Shown here piece after piece: positions 26,700 to 35,926 of a stretch of DNA of 64,000 bases (position 1 is the first letter of the stretch; each line of letters begins with the position of its first letter). Position numbers and translations under genes: made by a program. The stretch spans positions 1 to 64,000 of the forward strand of contig CAJGCT010000004.1 of assembly GCA_904501985.1 (NCBI GenBank), in the 5' to 3' direction. This DNA is from an uncultured Clostridia bacterium. Its GTDB lineage: Bacteria > Bacillota > Clostridia > Oscillospirales > CAG-272. The notes below the pieces were generated by a model. It had not been told where the DNA came from and did not search any database. It was given only the letters and a program-made list of their open reading frames with translations.

Positions 26700-26800
26700 T
26701 CGGTCCTTTCTTACGGTTGAATTTTTTGGTTATGTGTGCTGTTTTCCTCGGTGAAATACCCCTTGTCAGAGGAAAAATTATGTTGCCCTCTCGCCTCAAA
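26700..26800 (-). pseudogene. Fragment of a paralog jelly-roll coding sequence in the 5' leader
   Basis: Between the promoter (26845-26873) and the start at 26691, one minus-strand frame (about 26723-26785) encodes FSSDKGYFTEENSTHN. This is nearly the same as FSCDKGYFTEEDGTKN inside the adjacent gene and FTDDEGYFTEENGAK in paralog 3. The fragment has no start or further homologous context and looks like a recombination scar. Confidence 0.55.
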
Positions 26801-26844
26801 TTATTTGCCATGACCAGCATATATAGTCAGAATACAGCACAATT

Positions 26845-26873
26845 AGTATACCATAATATTCATACTCTGTCAA
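26845..26873 (-). promoter_or_regulatory. Sigma-A promoter for paralog 1
   Basis: On the minus strand TTGACA (26868-26873), 17 nt, TATACT (26845-26850) with a TGG extension. Confidence 0.78.
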
Positions 26874-26910
26874 CCTTTTTAGTTTGAAATATATAATTTT
26901 TTAAATATCA

Positions 26911-26939
26911 AACGGGAAGCCGATTGCGGCTTCCCGTTT
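26911..26939 (-). terminator. Terminator of the dockerin-bearing paralog
   Basis: AAACGGGAAGCCG, loop ATTG, CGGCTTCCCGTTT: a perfect 13-bp stem just after the stop, followed on the minus strand by an AT-rich run. Confidence 0.78.
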
Positions 26940-26961
26940 AACTTAATATTTACTTTTTTAC

Positions 26962-29900
26962 TTAGCTCTCAGCATTGATTGTGCCTATCATCACAACCGC
27001 AACGCCGTCTTTAAGACTTCTCTCAAAGAACTTGCCGTATGCGTCGTTTTGACCGGGTTTACCAACAACGACAACCTGGGGAGCGTTGTGAAGAACTTTA
27101 AGTGTCGTTTCGGGTTTTTCACTGTAACGCCAAATAGCAAGATCGCTCTGATTTACGACAACAAGATCTTTTACATTGTCGCTTGCGTCAATAACACTCT
27201 CGCCTTTCATTGTAAGGGTGAGATTTCCGTCGGAATCAAAGCTTGCGGCTGCATTTACAGTAAGAAGCTCGATATCGTATACGCTCTGAGGAATAGTCTC
27301 AAACACGATGTCACTGCCATCCGCAGCAAGCTTAACGCCGGCTTCTATGTAAGGCTTAACAAACGCTTTAATGCCGTTAAGGTTAGATGACGCAACAGAG
27401 CTGTAATCCGCATTGTCCACATTAAGTCCGCTGTCAATAGCGGTGTTGATAACAGCTGTAAGTGCTTTTGCATATTCCAAAATCTTAGCATTCGCCTCCG
27501 CTTTTGTAGCATCGGTTGCGCTTGCACTGTACAGCCTTGTTTGATACCACTTCCAATCGTCGTAATTTACAGTGCTACTGCTGTTGGTATCGGTAATGCC
27601 GTATTTAACATAGTTGCGGGAACCCCAGTACGATTTGTTGACCTTAGCGTTACGCCAATGGTTTGTGTTATTGTGAGAGGTGTTATCAAGTGTGCCGATA
27701 AGCTCATCCGTAACGTATGCTACGTTATTCTCATCAACTCTGTATACACGGTTGGTATTCAATTTTACAGTGGAGTAAACCGGAACCTTTTCACCGGTTT
27801 CAAGCTCGACCGCGTAGTTGTCGTATCTGTAGTAGGATGCATTATCATTGCCGTAGATAGCAGCAGGGAGGCCTACTTCCGAAGCGGTTCCTACTTTTGG
27901 AGTCCTCGTAGAGCCGGAGGTGATAATGTATCTGTCATTTGACACGTTCGGGATGTACTTGATAAGCTCAATATCTCTATATTTGTCCCAATCTGCAAGG
28001 TGACGTGCAAAGAGTACGGAATCGAGAGGAGTTATAGCACCGTCGTCATTAAGATCGAAGGTTGTGAAATCGTACACTTCGTCATTGTAATCTGTCCAGC
28101 TTGCAAGATAGCGGTTGAATATCGTAAGATCTTCAAGAGTTGCCTTGCCGTCCGAATTAGCGTCACCGTAATATACAATAGGAGGAAGCTCGGCACCAAG
28201 AGTGGACTTCTTGATGGAGTAAATGTGCTGTCTTTGCGAATGGTGGGAGCTGGATATAGCAGCATCTGTAGAAAGACCGATATTCTCCGAGATGCCGGAT
28301 CCTACAATAACGTAGTCCTCTGTTACCTGTATAAAGGGGTCAACAACGTGATTTATATGTGCTCCAATCGCATAATTGGATTCCCAGCGCCAGATGTCAC
28401 CGAGTATCTCCCACTCTTTACCGTCAGTTGACTTTGCAAGAGTGAGACGGGCGCGAGGCATAGTGCCGTCTATGGTATAGCCTTCAGCGTTTACCCATAC
28501 CATGTAATAGGTGGTCGCATTATCAGCGTAGGGGTCACGGACAAACTGCATGGAAGAACGTGAGCAGGGGAAGTCCGTCATCTTTACAAGCGGACCAAAG
28601 TTCGCGCCGCCGTCGGTGGATTCGCTGTAAACGATACAGCCGTAATCGTTCCAGGAGTTGTACATACGGATAGTGCCGTCTTCACACTCAAGTATCTTGC
28701 ATTCGCCGAAGTAGGTCTGATTTCCGTTGCCTTCAATCGTCCACGAATCTGTATTGGACTTAGTCCATGTGTCGCCGTGGTCGTCGGAATAGTAGAACTC
28801 GCAGAATACCTTTCTTCCGTCAACAGAACCGCTGGTGGCTTCATAGCTCTGACTGTAGAAGATTCTGCCGTTTTTTGCAGATTGGAACAGCTTGTCGTTC
28901 ATATTTACGGCAACTGCTGTTGTACTCTGATACTTACCACTGCAGATGGGATTTTTGCCTATGGTCCAGTTCTTGCCTTCGTCGTTCGATGTGGCGGAAT
29001 ACTTCTTGCCGTCGTCCCCGGTGATGATCTGCATGAAATCGCCGTGATCCTGCCCATCTCTGGGGAGAAGGCGGATAACGTTCATGTAACCGTAAGATGT
29101 AGGGAAGCGGGGCTCTCTCTCAACCCACGAAACGCCGTTATCATTTGAATAGAATCCGTAACCGTTCTGGTGGTGATATACCAGCGTGCCGTCGTTAAGC
29201 TCGTGCACGGTGCCGCCCTCGGTGTATGCATTTGTTTCAAGCTTAGTGTGAGCTACATTGGGGATAACAGTGCCCTCACCGCTGAGCATATAGATGTCGG
29301 CATTTTTTACACTCATAGCAACATCATCGGCGTATACTGCAATACGTCCGGGAGTCACATGAGTAAGGTCGTCCACATAAAGGATATCTTCTCCGTCAAC
29401 AGAGAGGGTAGCAGTTGTGCCGTTAACGATGAACTTGAGGCTGTACCATTCGCCGGGCTCAATCTCGACTTCTTCGGAAGAAGCGTGTCTTACTTTATAG
29501 AAGTCAGCGCCTTCACGGGAGGTTATGTGCCATTTCGAAGTTTCGAAGTCATAGCCTGCTTTTACGTAAGCGTCAGCCGAATTATAGCGGAGCATGAGAC
29601 CCATGTCGCCGTCGCTGTCAGCGTCAGTGTACATAATATCCATGTTGTACTCAACATTTGGCTCAAAAGTATGGATGTAGGAAAGTGTTTTACCGTTGCC
29701 GTCGGAATTGTATGTGCCGTCCTCGAAATGCCAATTGTCAGCGGCATTTTCCTCGGTCCAGAAGCCGTTGTCAAAGCCGAAACGGTCGTAGAATCTGTCG
29801 GGATCAGCAACTGTCTCGTCGTAAGCATCCCAATCTTGCTTAACAAGTCTTGAGTACTCGTATTCAAGAGAAAAGTCTTCCGCTATAGATACGCTCTTTG

Positions 29901-31569
29901 GCTTTGCAAGAAGCTTTGCTCCCATGAAATCTTCAACGATATGCTTCATGATCACCGCCGTTGACGGAGCGTGTGGGGAAGTTACAACAAACGTATCTCC
30001 ATCCATGAATGCGAAGGCGGACTGATACTCATCTTCGTCATTTTTCGAGTAGGACAGTTCGCGGTTGGAAACACCTACAAGAATCTCATAATCATCTTCA
30101 GGCGCAGAGTCGGTAACTATAGAAAGAGTTTCGCCGGTCAGAACTCTTACACTCGACACAAGCGTTTTTGCCGCTTCGACAACTTTTATGGGGGCATCTT
30201 CGGCGATAACTATCTGATAGTTTGTGATATCGTTTCCGTTAAGAGTTACAGTTGAAGAAGGAGCGGTATAAGTGAACGCATTCGCAGCCTCTTTTGAGGG
30301 GAAGAAATAGATAGCCTTTATACTGTATGTAGCACCCTCAACGTTGGTGTTTGTAAACAGGGAACAGTGAGTAAGTGCGGTATAAGCACCTGTTGCCGAA
30401 AGTCTGCTGATAATACCGTCGGGCAGATATACGGTGTCAGTGAGAACGTAATTTCCGTTTGTATCTGTGACATTATTGGAAAGGCGAATAAGCTCTTTAC
30501 TGTAGCCGTCGTTCAGCATATACATAGAAGCAGGCTCAGTGAAAGAGTCCGGGTGATCAGCGGCATAAAGCACACGCATAAATCGGTGATTACTGTTAAT
30601 ATAGTCGGTGCTTGTGAATTTCACCTTCGCCATGTACTTTATGGGGTAGCTCGTTTTACATGTGTAGTCTTCATAACCTTGCGCATTGGTTGATTTAGCA
30701 TAGGTGATGTCAAGGTCACCGGTTTCATCATTGATAGAATGAACGCCGTATTTAGTACCGTCAAGGGTAGTACCTGTGCCGACGATATCAAAGGTCATCG
30801 TTGAGAAATCAACCCCGTCGGGTAATTCATAACTATTTTCGTAGTGATCATAAGCCTGCTCTTCAGAGCCAAAGAATCCGATTTCCTTGATATAAAATTC
30901 AGCATCGGTTGAATCGCTATTAAATGCACGATATGCAATCATGCAGTGACCGCCATTAAGAAAACGGGCAAGTATATCGGATGATGAAATATCACGAGCA
31001 TAGGAGCATACCCATTCACCCTGAGAAACAGAGGTGTTATTAGCAAGAGTAACTGTATCTCCCGTGAGGTTGTTGGTTATAGTCAGGGTGCCGGGGAGTT
31101 CGTCTTTTGTCATATAAATTATACTGATATATTTATGGTCCTCAGTAAGCTCAACAGGCAGACTGTTGTCCGAGTTCTTTACGAATTTCGGCATAACGCG
31201 ATACGATGGTAAAGAGTCGTATTCGTCGTATAAAAGCTGGAGAGCGGTAGATTCATCATCGTTGGCGTCTTTAACGCTCACAAACTTATACAGCTCCCCC
31301 TCTCCGCCTGTATCTTCGAAGAAGCTGTATTTCTGAGGATCATTACGATCAAACCAACCACCGTCATTGTGCCAAGGATCCTCGTCAGTAAAGCTCATGA
31401 TAACGGGTTCGGGAAGTGTGTCCGGAGTGGTGTCCTCGGTAAACGTATTATAAGGAACATATAATACATCCGGGGCAGTCGCAGATACGCTTACAGTCAT
31501 TGAGATAGTCAAGACTACCGCAAGCATAGCTGAAACGACTGCAAAAATAGGTCTCAAAAATTTCTTCAT
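26962..31569 (-). CDS. Secreted dockerin-containing Asp-box propeller protein (paralog 2)
   Basis: 1535 residues from the ATG at 31569 (GGAG at 10 nt). Order: signal peptide 1-35; two related beta-sandwich units (about 60-240 and 255-445); an alpha/beta domain like the N-terminal domain of alpha-glucuronidases (about 450-563, ITNYQIVIAEDAPIKVV, YEILVGVSNREL); a jelly roll (603-766, GFWTEENAADNW); a propeller (770-1125) with boxes SNDNGVSWVERE, SNDEGKNWTIGK, SDDHGDTWTKSN and STDGGANFGPLV. A dockerin type I pair follows (about 1131-1195: GDANSDGKATLEDLTIFNRY and FDLNDDGAITPLDSVLFARH). The last ~340 residues (from YIPNVSNDRYIITSG) are an unrecognised domain. Dockerins bind cohesins, so this protein is probably part of a cellulosome-like or cell-surface complex acting on glycans; substrate unknown. 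Confidence 0.82.
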   Translation of the reverse strand: MKKFLRPIFAVVSAMLAVVLTISMTVSVSATAPDVLYVPYNTFTEDTTPDTLPEPVIMSFTDEDPWHNDGGWFDRNDPQKYSFFEDTGGEGELYKFVSVKDANDDESTALQLLYDEYDSLPSYRVMPKFVKNSDNSLPVELTEDHKYISIIYMTKDELPGTLTITNNLTGDTVTLANNTSVSQGEWVCSYARDISSSDILARFLNGGHCMIAYRAFNSDSTDAEFYIKEIGFFGSEEQAYDHYENSYELPDGVDFSTMTFDIVGTGTTLDGTKYGVHSINDETGDLDITYAKSTNAQGYEDYTCKTSYPIKYMAKVKFTSTDYINSNHRFMRVLYAADHPDSFTEPASMYMLNDGYSKELIRLSNNVTDTNGNYVLTDTVYLPDGIISRLSATGAYTALTHCSLFTNTNVEGATYSIKAIYFFPSKEAANAFTYTAPSSTVTLNGNDITNYQIVIAEDAPIKVVEAAKTLVSSVRVLTGETLSIVTDSAPEDDYEILVGVSNRELSYSKNDEDEYQSAFAFMDGDTFVVTSPHAPSTAVIMKHIVEDFMGAKLLAKPKSVSIAEDFSLEYEYSRLVKQDWDAYDETVADPDRFYDRFGFDNGFWTEENAADNWHFEDGTYNSDGNGKTLSYIHTFEPNVEYNMDIMYTDADSDGDMGLMLRYNSADAYVKAGYDFETSKWHITSREGADFYKVRHASSEEVEIEPGEWYSLKFIVNGTTATLSVDGEDILYVDDLTHVTPGRIAVYADDVAMSVKNADIYMLSGEGTVIPNVAHTKLETNAYTEGGTVHELNDGTLVYHHQNGYGFYSNDNGVSWVEREPRFPTSYGYMNVIRLLPRDGQDHGDFMQIITGDDGKKYSATSNDEGKNWTIGKNPICSGKYQSTTAVAVNMNDKLFQSAKNGRIFYSQSYEATSGSVDGRKVFCEFYYSDDHGDTWTKSNTDSWTIEGNGNQTYFGECKILECEDGTIRMYNSWNDYGCIVYSESTDGGANFGPLVKMTDFPCSRSSMQFVRDPYADNATTYYMVWVNAEGYTIDGTMPRARLTLAKSTDGKEWEILGDIWRWESNYAIGAHINHVVDPFIQVTEDYVIVGSGISENIGLSTDAAISSSHHSQRQHIYSIKKSTLGAELPPIVYYGDANSDGKATLEDLTIFNRYLASWTDYNDEVYDFTTFDLNDDGAITPLDSVLFARHLADWDKYRDIELIKYIPNVSNDRYIITSGSTRTPKVGTASEVGLPAAIYGNDNASYYRYDNYAVELETGEKVPVYSTVKLNTNRVYRVDENNVAYVTDELIGTLDNTSHNNTNHWRNAKVNKSYWGSRNYVKYGITDTNSSSTVNYDDWKWYQTRLYSASATDATKAEANAKILEYAKALTAVINTAIDSGLNVDNADYSSVASSNLNGIKAFVKPYIEAGVKLAADGSDIVFETIPQSVYDIELLTVNAAASFDSDGNLTLTMKGESVIDASDNVKDLVVVNQSDLAIWRYSEKPETTLKVLHNAPQVVVVGKPGQNDAYGKFFERSLKDGVAVVMIGTINAES

Positions 31570-31614
31570 CTTAAAATTTCTCCTCATAAATTAAAGATTT
31601 GTACACCTAGGTTC

Positions 31615-31643
31615 ATTATAACATATTATCAGTTTTTTGTCAA
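31615..31643 (-). promoter_or_regulatory. Sigma-A promoter for paralog 2
   Basis: On the minus strand TTGACA (31638-31643), 17 nt, TATAAT (31615-31620) with a TGT extension. Eight bases upstream of the -35 is the perfect palindrome TTCAAATTTGAA (31651-31662), a possible operator. Confidence 0.82.
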
Positions 31644-31681
31644 TATACAATTCAAATTTGAACATAATTCAAAAATTAGAT

Positions 31682-31892
31682 GCGCGCCGCCACGCGGTCG
31701 CGCCCACCACACAAACGATTACTGAAACCCAAAGCCGCCGGAATGGTGAGGACCCATGCAGGCGGCGCGAGTATGGCGTACGAGCGATTCTGCATTCACG
31801 TTGCCTTAGCGGTAGGTGATTCCTTGTATAAAGTTCTTTGCCAGGCTTTCTATGCACATCGCTATGCGATGTGCTCAAGAACAGCCGCGTGT
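31682..31892 (-). repeat. Dispersed structured intergenic repeat, copy B
   Basis: In minus orientation this ~211-nt stretch matches 40578-40790 over its whole length. Shared blocks are a GAGCACATCGC..GCGATGTGC hairpin, AAAGAACTTTATACA, CTCGCGCCGCCTGCATGGG followed by TCCTCACCATTCCGGCGGC, and a GCGCGACCGC..GCGGCGCGC hairpin. No open frame is conserved between copies. Confidence 0.8.
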
Positions 31893-31901
31893 CCTCTACA
31901 C

Positions 31902-31936
31902 AAAAAAATAGCTCCCACACAAGGTAGGAGCTATTC
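31902..31936 (-). terminator. Terminator of the SLH-bearing paralog
   Basis: AATAGCTCC / GGAGCTATT stem; on the minus strand it is followed by TTTTTTG. Confidence 0.87.
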
Positions 31937-31942
31937 TCATCA

Positions 31943-34900
31943 TTATTCGCCGTAAACGGTTACGTAGTTGTGGAACATGGTTGCAACGAGTGCACGGGAT
32001 GCAGGAGCGGTGGGATTCAGCTTGCCGCCCTGACCTGCGTATACGCCGTTTTCGACTGCCCACTTAACGCCGTCTGCCGCCCAAGAGGATACAGACGCGC
32101 CGTCGGTGAAGTCTGCCACGGTCTTGCCGGATGCAGTCGCCGCGGACTTGGAGCCGTTGTAACGGGAGAGCATGAGGCAAATCTGCTCAACGGTAACTTC
32201 GCCGTTAACGCCGTAGAGACCGTTGCCAATGCCGTTTACAACATTGTTTGCAGCCGCCCACTCAACGTAAGAGGTGTACCACTGACCTGCCACTACATCC
32301 TTGAATGTAGGTGTGGTGTACGCCGACATATCAGCACCGTCAAGACGACCGAGAACGGTCACGAACATGGAGCGTGTCATGGTAGTGGAGGGAGAGAAGG
32401 TAGTTTCGGATGTGCCGTTGAAGAGACCCTTCTCGGTTACGAAGTTGATTGCGCTGTAGTAGGAGGTTCCCAGCGGAACATCAGTGAACTTGTTTATTGT
32501 TCTTGCAGCAGGAAGCGATGCCTTGGGAATGGACCAAATGTGCTGACGCTGTTCGTTGTGGTAGTCAGAACCGAATTTCTCGGAAAGACCTGTGCCGCAT
32601 ACGATATAGTCCTCAGTTACATTGATGAAGGGGTCAACGATGTGAGAAATAGCAATACTGTTGCTGCCTCCGCGCCATCTGCACTCCCAACGCCAGATGT
32701 CACCGATGTAATCCCAATTCTGACCGTCAGTGGAGTATGCAAGAGAGAGTCTTGAACGCTTGGGAAGACCGTTCTGGTCAACGCCGTCATCATAGCACCA
32801 AAGCATGTAGTAGGTGGTGTCGGTAGGACCGTAGGGGTCACGAACAAACTGCATACTGGAATGAGAGGACTTGAAGCCTTCAAGCTCTTTGAAAGGACCG
32901 AAGGTTACGCCACCGTCAGTGGATTCTGCATACATGATGTTTCCGAGAATGTTCCAAGAGCAGTATGCGCGAACAGTGCCGTCAGCACACTGAAGGAGCT
33001 TGTTCTCACCGAAGAACTTTTCGTCCTTCGCACCTTCAATCTCATGAGAACCGGTTTCGGAGCGGTTCCATGTAAGACCGTTGTCGTCGGAATAGTAGTA
33101 TTCGCAGAATACCTTCTTGGTGAAGTCGTTGCCTCTGTTGTCATAGTTGAGACCGTAGAAAATTCTGTTGGTAGTACCGGACTGAGAGAACTTGTCGTTC
33201 ATGTTTCCGCCGCCAACGCCCATTTCAGGGTGGATCACAGGGCAGATAACGCCGCCCTCGATCCAAGTCTTGGAATCGTTGGAGGAGAGCCTTGCAACAA
33301 CATAGTCAACGCCGCCAACGCTCTTAGTGCCTGCCTGAATGAGCTGACCGTTGTTGAGTCTGAATACGTTCATGTAACCGTAGTTGTTGACCCAAAGGTC
33401 GGTGCGCTGCCATGTAGCACCGTTGTCAATAGACTGGAATGCCGCATTTCTGTGGTTCTGATACTTCCATACGTTGTTATCCATGATAACTACAGAGCCG
33501 CCCTCACGGAACATTTCGTCGGGAAGTACATGATGAACTACATCCTTGAAAATAGTACCCTCACCGGACATAAGCACTGCCTCAAAGTTGTCGGCAGATA
33601 CCGAAACGCCGTCGGAATATACACCAAAGCGACCGGGAGTGATATGCTCAACTTCACACTCAACAACAACCGCACCGTTAACGGTGAATACAGCCTTCTT
33701 GCCGTTAAGTGTAAGATTAAGAACATATTCGGTGTTAGGAGCAACTGTAGCAGCCGCGCTTCCTGCGCGGATAAGGCTAAGGTCAATACCTTCGCGGAAA
33801 TCAACGTACCATTCACCGGTTCTGAAATCATAGCCGGCTTTTACGTAACCGTCGGGAGAAACATAGCGTGCGATAAGACCCATGCTGCCTTTTTTAGCGG
33901 CGCTGGTGTAGGAAACAGTGGCAGTAACGGATACGTTAGGCTCGTATACATGAACATAAGCTACAGAGTAATCACTGCCGCCATAAGTAAGTGCGCCGTT
34001 CTGGTATTTCCAGAGCTTTGCACCGTTTTCTTCGGTGAAGTAACCCTCATCATCGGTGAAATCTTCTGTAAATACTATAGGATCAGATACATTAACGGTA
34101 TAAGGAGTGTTGTAAGCTTCGTAGGGGCTGTATTTTACAGCATTGCCGTAGAAACGTACTTTTCCCTCAACTTTGATTTCATCCGGAACGTCGGGCATTC
34201 CCATGTAGAGGAAGGACATGAGGAACTTTTCAGCAGCCACTTCGCAAGCCGCGGGAACATACGCGTTCAGAACTATCTTTTCATCTACGAGGTCGCCACA
34301 GTATACAGCGTAGCTTGCGCCGTCCGCCATAAGCTCGTTAAGGTAAATACCGGAAGCCTTACGGTTTGTCGGACCTACGAGGATCTCGTACTTGCTCTCG
34401 TCCACATCATCGGTAACGATATGGAGAGTGTGACCGCTTACAGTGCTAACATATTTGGAAATAGAAGATGCTGCATCGTAAACGTAGCTGCTTGAATTTT
34501 CAGGGATAACTATCTTATACTTAGAAATATCGTTACCTGCGATAGTTACAGGACGGGTCTCTTTCACATAAACAAAATTGTCAGCCGCTTCCTTGGTGGG
34601 GAAGAGGAAGATACCCTTTATGGAGTATTCGCCGCCATCTACAGCGGTAGTGGTATAGAACGAGAAGTGACCGCCCTTTGCAAAACGTGCAGGGAAGCTT
34701 GAGGGGAGAAGGAATGTTTCGGTCATTACATATTCGCCGTTTGTGTCCTTAAGATCCTTGGAGATCGACAGGGGCGCTCCGCCTGCGTCATTCTTCATGT
34801 TGAACTCTGCGGTAGTAACACCGTCAGGATGCTTTGCACTGTACAGAATGCGCATATAGGTGAAGTCAGTGTAATAGTCGCTGGGATCCTCGAATCTGAT

Positions 34901-35728
34901 CTTCGCCATGTAGTGAACATTCTGGAAGTTGGTAGTTTCGGTATAGACTATCTTTACCGCTTCTTCAACCTGATCTATTTCATACTTACCGTAATTCGCT
35001 TCAGAGAGGATACCTGCGTTGCCTGCCGCACCGAATGTGATTGCGGAATAAGCGGGCTTTTCAGGAGGAGGCGGAACTTCTTCACCGTAGTATGCATATG
35101 CATCCTCTACGCTCTTGAAGAACGCGATCTCCTTTATGCACATATCCGCATCTTCGTGCTCAGCGGTATATTCAAGCATAATATTGCCCTTGCCAACGAA
35201 TCCGCCGATAACGCCCTCCGGAAGCTCAACAGGAGCAGAGATAACCCACTCGCCGTTTGAAAGCTTGGTGTTGGGAACTATTTTCGGCAGGTTGGAGGAC
35301 TGTCTGAAGATAAGGGAAGCCGCAACAGCATCAGTCGACCTGTATGTAACGCGTACAAACTTGAAGTCGCTTGTGATATAGTTTGCTTCGCTGAACTGAG
35401 GAATACAGCGGTAAGCATTGTACTTTGTTACTTTGCCCTCATAAAGAAGCTTTATATAAGGCGCATCGGGGTCGTCCTTTGTGATAATCTTGTATTTGCC
35501 CTGTGTAACACCGTCCGATATTACACCGAGAGCGTTTTTGTTTTTGATCATGTTGGGCGTTGTATCAAATCTGATGATACGAGCCTCCGGAGTGGCTGCG
35601 GGAGCCGTAGCGGTTTCGGGAGCCGTAGCGGTAATAAGCTGCTCCGCACTGACTGCCGTCAGCGATGCTGTAAGACAGAGCATAGCTGCCGCGGCAATGG
35701 AAATAATTTTTCCAAGCTTTGGTAACAT
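31943..35728 (-). CDS. SLH-anchored Asp-box propeller protein (paralog 3)
   Basis: 1261 residues; AAAGGAG lies 8 nt before the ATG. Signal peptide 1-28 (KIISIAAAAMLCLTASLTAVSA). Two beta-sandwich units (about 48-210 and 225-385) are followed by the alpha-glucuronidase-N-like domain (about 396-520: ISKYKIVIPENSSSYVYDAA, YEILVGPTNRK), a jelly roll (554-725: DDEGYFTEENGAKLW) and a propeller (733-1075; boxes SIDNGATWQRTD, SSNDSKTWIEGG, SDDNGLTWNRSE, STDGGVTFGPFK, STDGQNWDYIGD). Three S-layer homology repeats (1079-1261: FTDVPLGTSYYSAINFVTEK, FKDVVAGQWYTSYVEWAAAN, and FTDGASVSSWAADGVKWAVE) end the protein. SLH domains bind pyruvylated secondary wall polymer, so this one is held on the cell surface. 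It is about 70% alike to paralog 4 in shared parts by eye. Confidence 0.85.
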   Translation of the reverse strand: MLPKLGKIISIAAAAMLCLTASLTAVSAEQLITATAPETATAPAATPEARIIRFDTTPNMIKNKNALGVISDGVTQGKYKIITKDDPDAPYIKLLYEGKVTKYNAYRCIPQFSEANYITSDFKFVRVTYRSTDAVAASLIFRQSSNLPKIVPNTKLSNGEWVISAPVELPEGVIGGFVGKGNIMLEYTAEHEDADMCIKEIAFFKSVEDAYAYYGEEVPPPPEKPAYSAITFGAAGNAGILSEANYGKYEIDQVEEAVKIVYTETTNFQNVHYMAKIRFEDPSDYYTDFTYMRILYSAKHPDGVTTAEFNMKNDAGGAPLSISKDLKDTNGEYVMTETFLLPSSFPARFAKGGHFSFYTTTAVDGGEYSIKGIFLFPTKEAADNFVYVKETRPVTIAGNDISKYKIVIPENSSSYVYDAASSISKYVSTVSGHTLHIVTDDVDESKYEILVGPTNRKASGIYLNELMADGASYAVYCGDLVDEKIVLNAYVPAACEVAAEKFLMSFLYMGMPDVPDEIKVEGKVRFYGNAVKYSPYEAYNTPYTVNVSDPIVFTEDFTDDEGYFTEENGAKLWKYQNGALTYGGSDYSVAYVHVYEPNVSVTATVSYTSAAKKGSMGLIARYVSPDGYVKAGYDFRTGEWYVDFREGIDLSLIRAGSAAATVAPNTEYVLNLTLNGKKAVFTVNGAVVVECEVEHITPGRFGVYSDGVSVSADNFEAVLMSGEGTIFKDVVHHVLPDEMFREGGSVVIMDNNVWKYQNHRNAAFQSIDNGATWQRTDLWVNNYGYMNVFRLNNGQLIQAGTKSVGGVDYVVARLSSNDSKTWIEGGVICPVIHPEMGVGGGNMNDKFSQSGTTNRIFYGLNYDNRGNDFTKKVFCEYYYSDDNGLTWNRSETGSHEIEGAKDEKFFGENKLLQCADGTVRAYCSWNILGNIMYAESTDGGVTFGPFKELEGFKSSHSSMQFVRDPYGPTDTTYYMLWCYDDGVDQNGLPKRSRLSLAYSTDGQNWDYIGDIWRWECRWRGGSNSIAISHIVDPFINVTEDYIVCGTGLSEKFGSDYHNEQRQHIWSIPKASLPAARTINKFTDVPLGTSYYSAINFVTEKGLFNGTSETTFSPSTTMTRSMFVTVLGRLDGADMSAYTTPTFKDVVAGQWYTSYVEWAAANNVVNGIGNGLYGVNGEVTVEQICLMLSRYNGSKSAATASGKTVADFTDGASVSSWAADGVKWAVENGVYAGQGGKLNPTAPASRALVATMFHNYVTVYGE

Positions 35729-35800
35729 TTTTGATTCTCCTTTTTATAAAAGATTTTAGAGAGCACTTGTAAATATGATTACAAGACACCCATCATACAT

Positions 35801-35829
35801 ATTTTAACATAAACGATTGATTTTTTCAA
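35801..35829 (-). promoter_or_regulatory. Sigma-A promoter for the SLH paralog
   Basis: On the minus strand TTGAAA (35824-35829), 17 nt, TAAAAT (35801-35806), 73 nt before the ATG. Confidence 0.7.
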
Positions 35830-35885
35830 TATGATAGACGAAAATATGTCGTATTTTACTAATATTGTGTTGGATTATGCATTTT
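35824..35885 (-). promoter_or_regulatory. Shared upstream element (copy for the SLH paralog)
   Basis: A 62-nt segment covering the -35 and upstream DNA aligns without gaps with 38671-38732 (about 50 of 62 identical). Identical blocks include TATGTCGTA, TATTGTG, TGGATT and TGCATTTT in plus-strand reading. Confidence 0.65.
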
Positions 35886-35926
35886 TCAGAGTTGAGGCAT
35901 CACTAACACATATTTACAGGCAATTA

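Larger units (their letters stand above)
31588..31942. other. 355-bp gap between paralogs 2 and 3
   Basis: No gene. It holds, from the right, the terminator of paralog 3 (31902-31936), one copy of a ~210-bp structured repeat (31682-31892), a 12-bp palindrome TTCAAATTTGAA (31651-31662) and the promoter of paralog 2 (31615-31643). Confidence 0.8.

Noticed and set aside
32861..34495. Very long open frame on the plus strand, antisense to the SLH propeller gene (544 codons)
   Set aside because: It lies wholly inside a well-supported gene with signal peptide, domains and ribosome site. The opposite frame is kept open by that gene's codon bias, has no ribosome site and encodes no recognisable domain.
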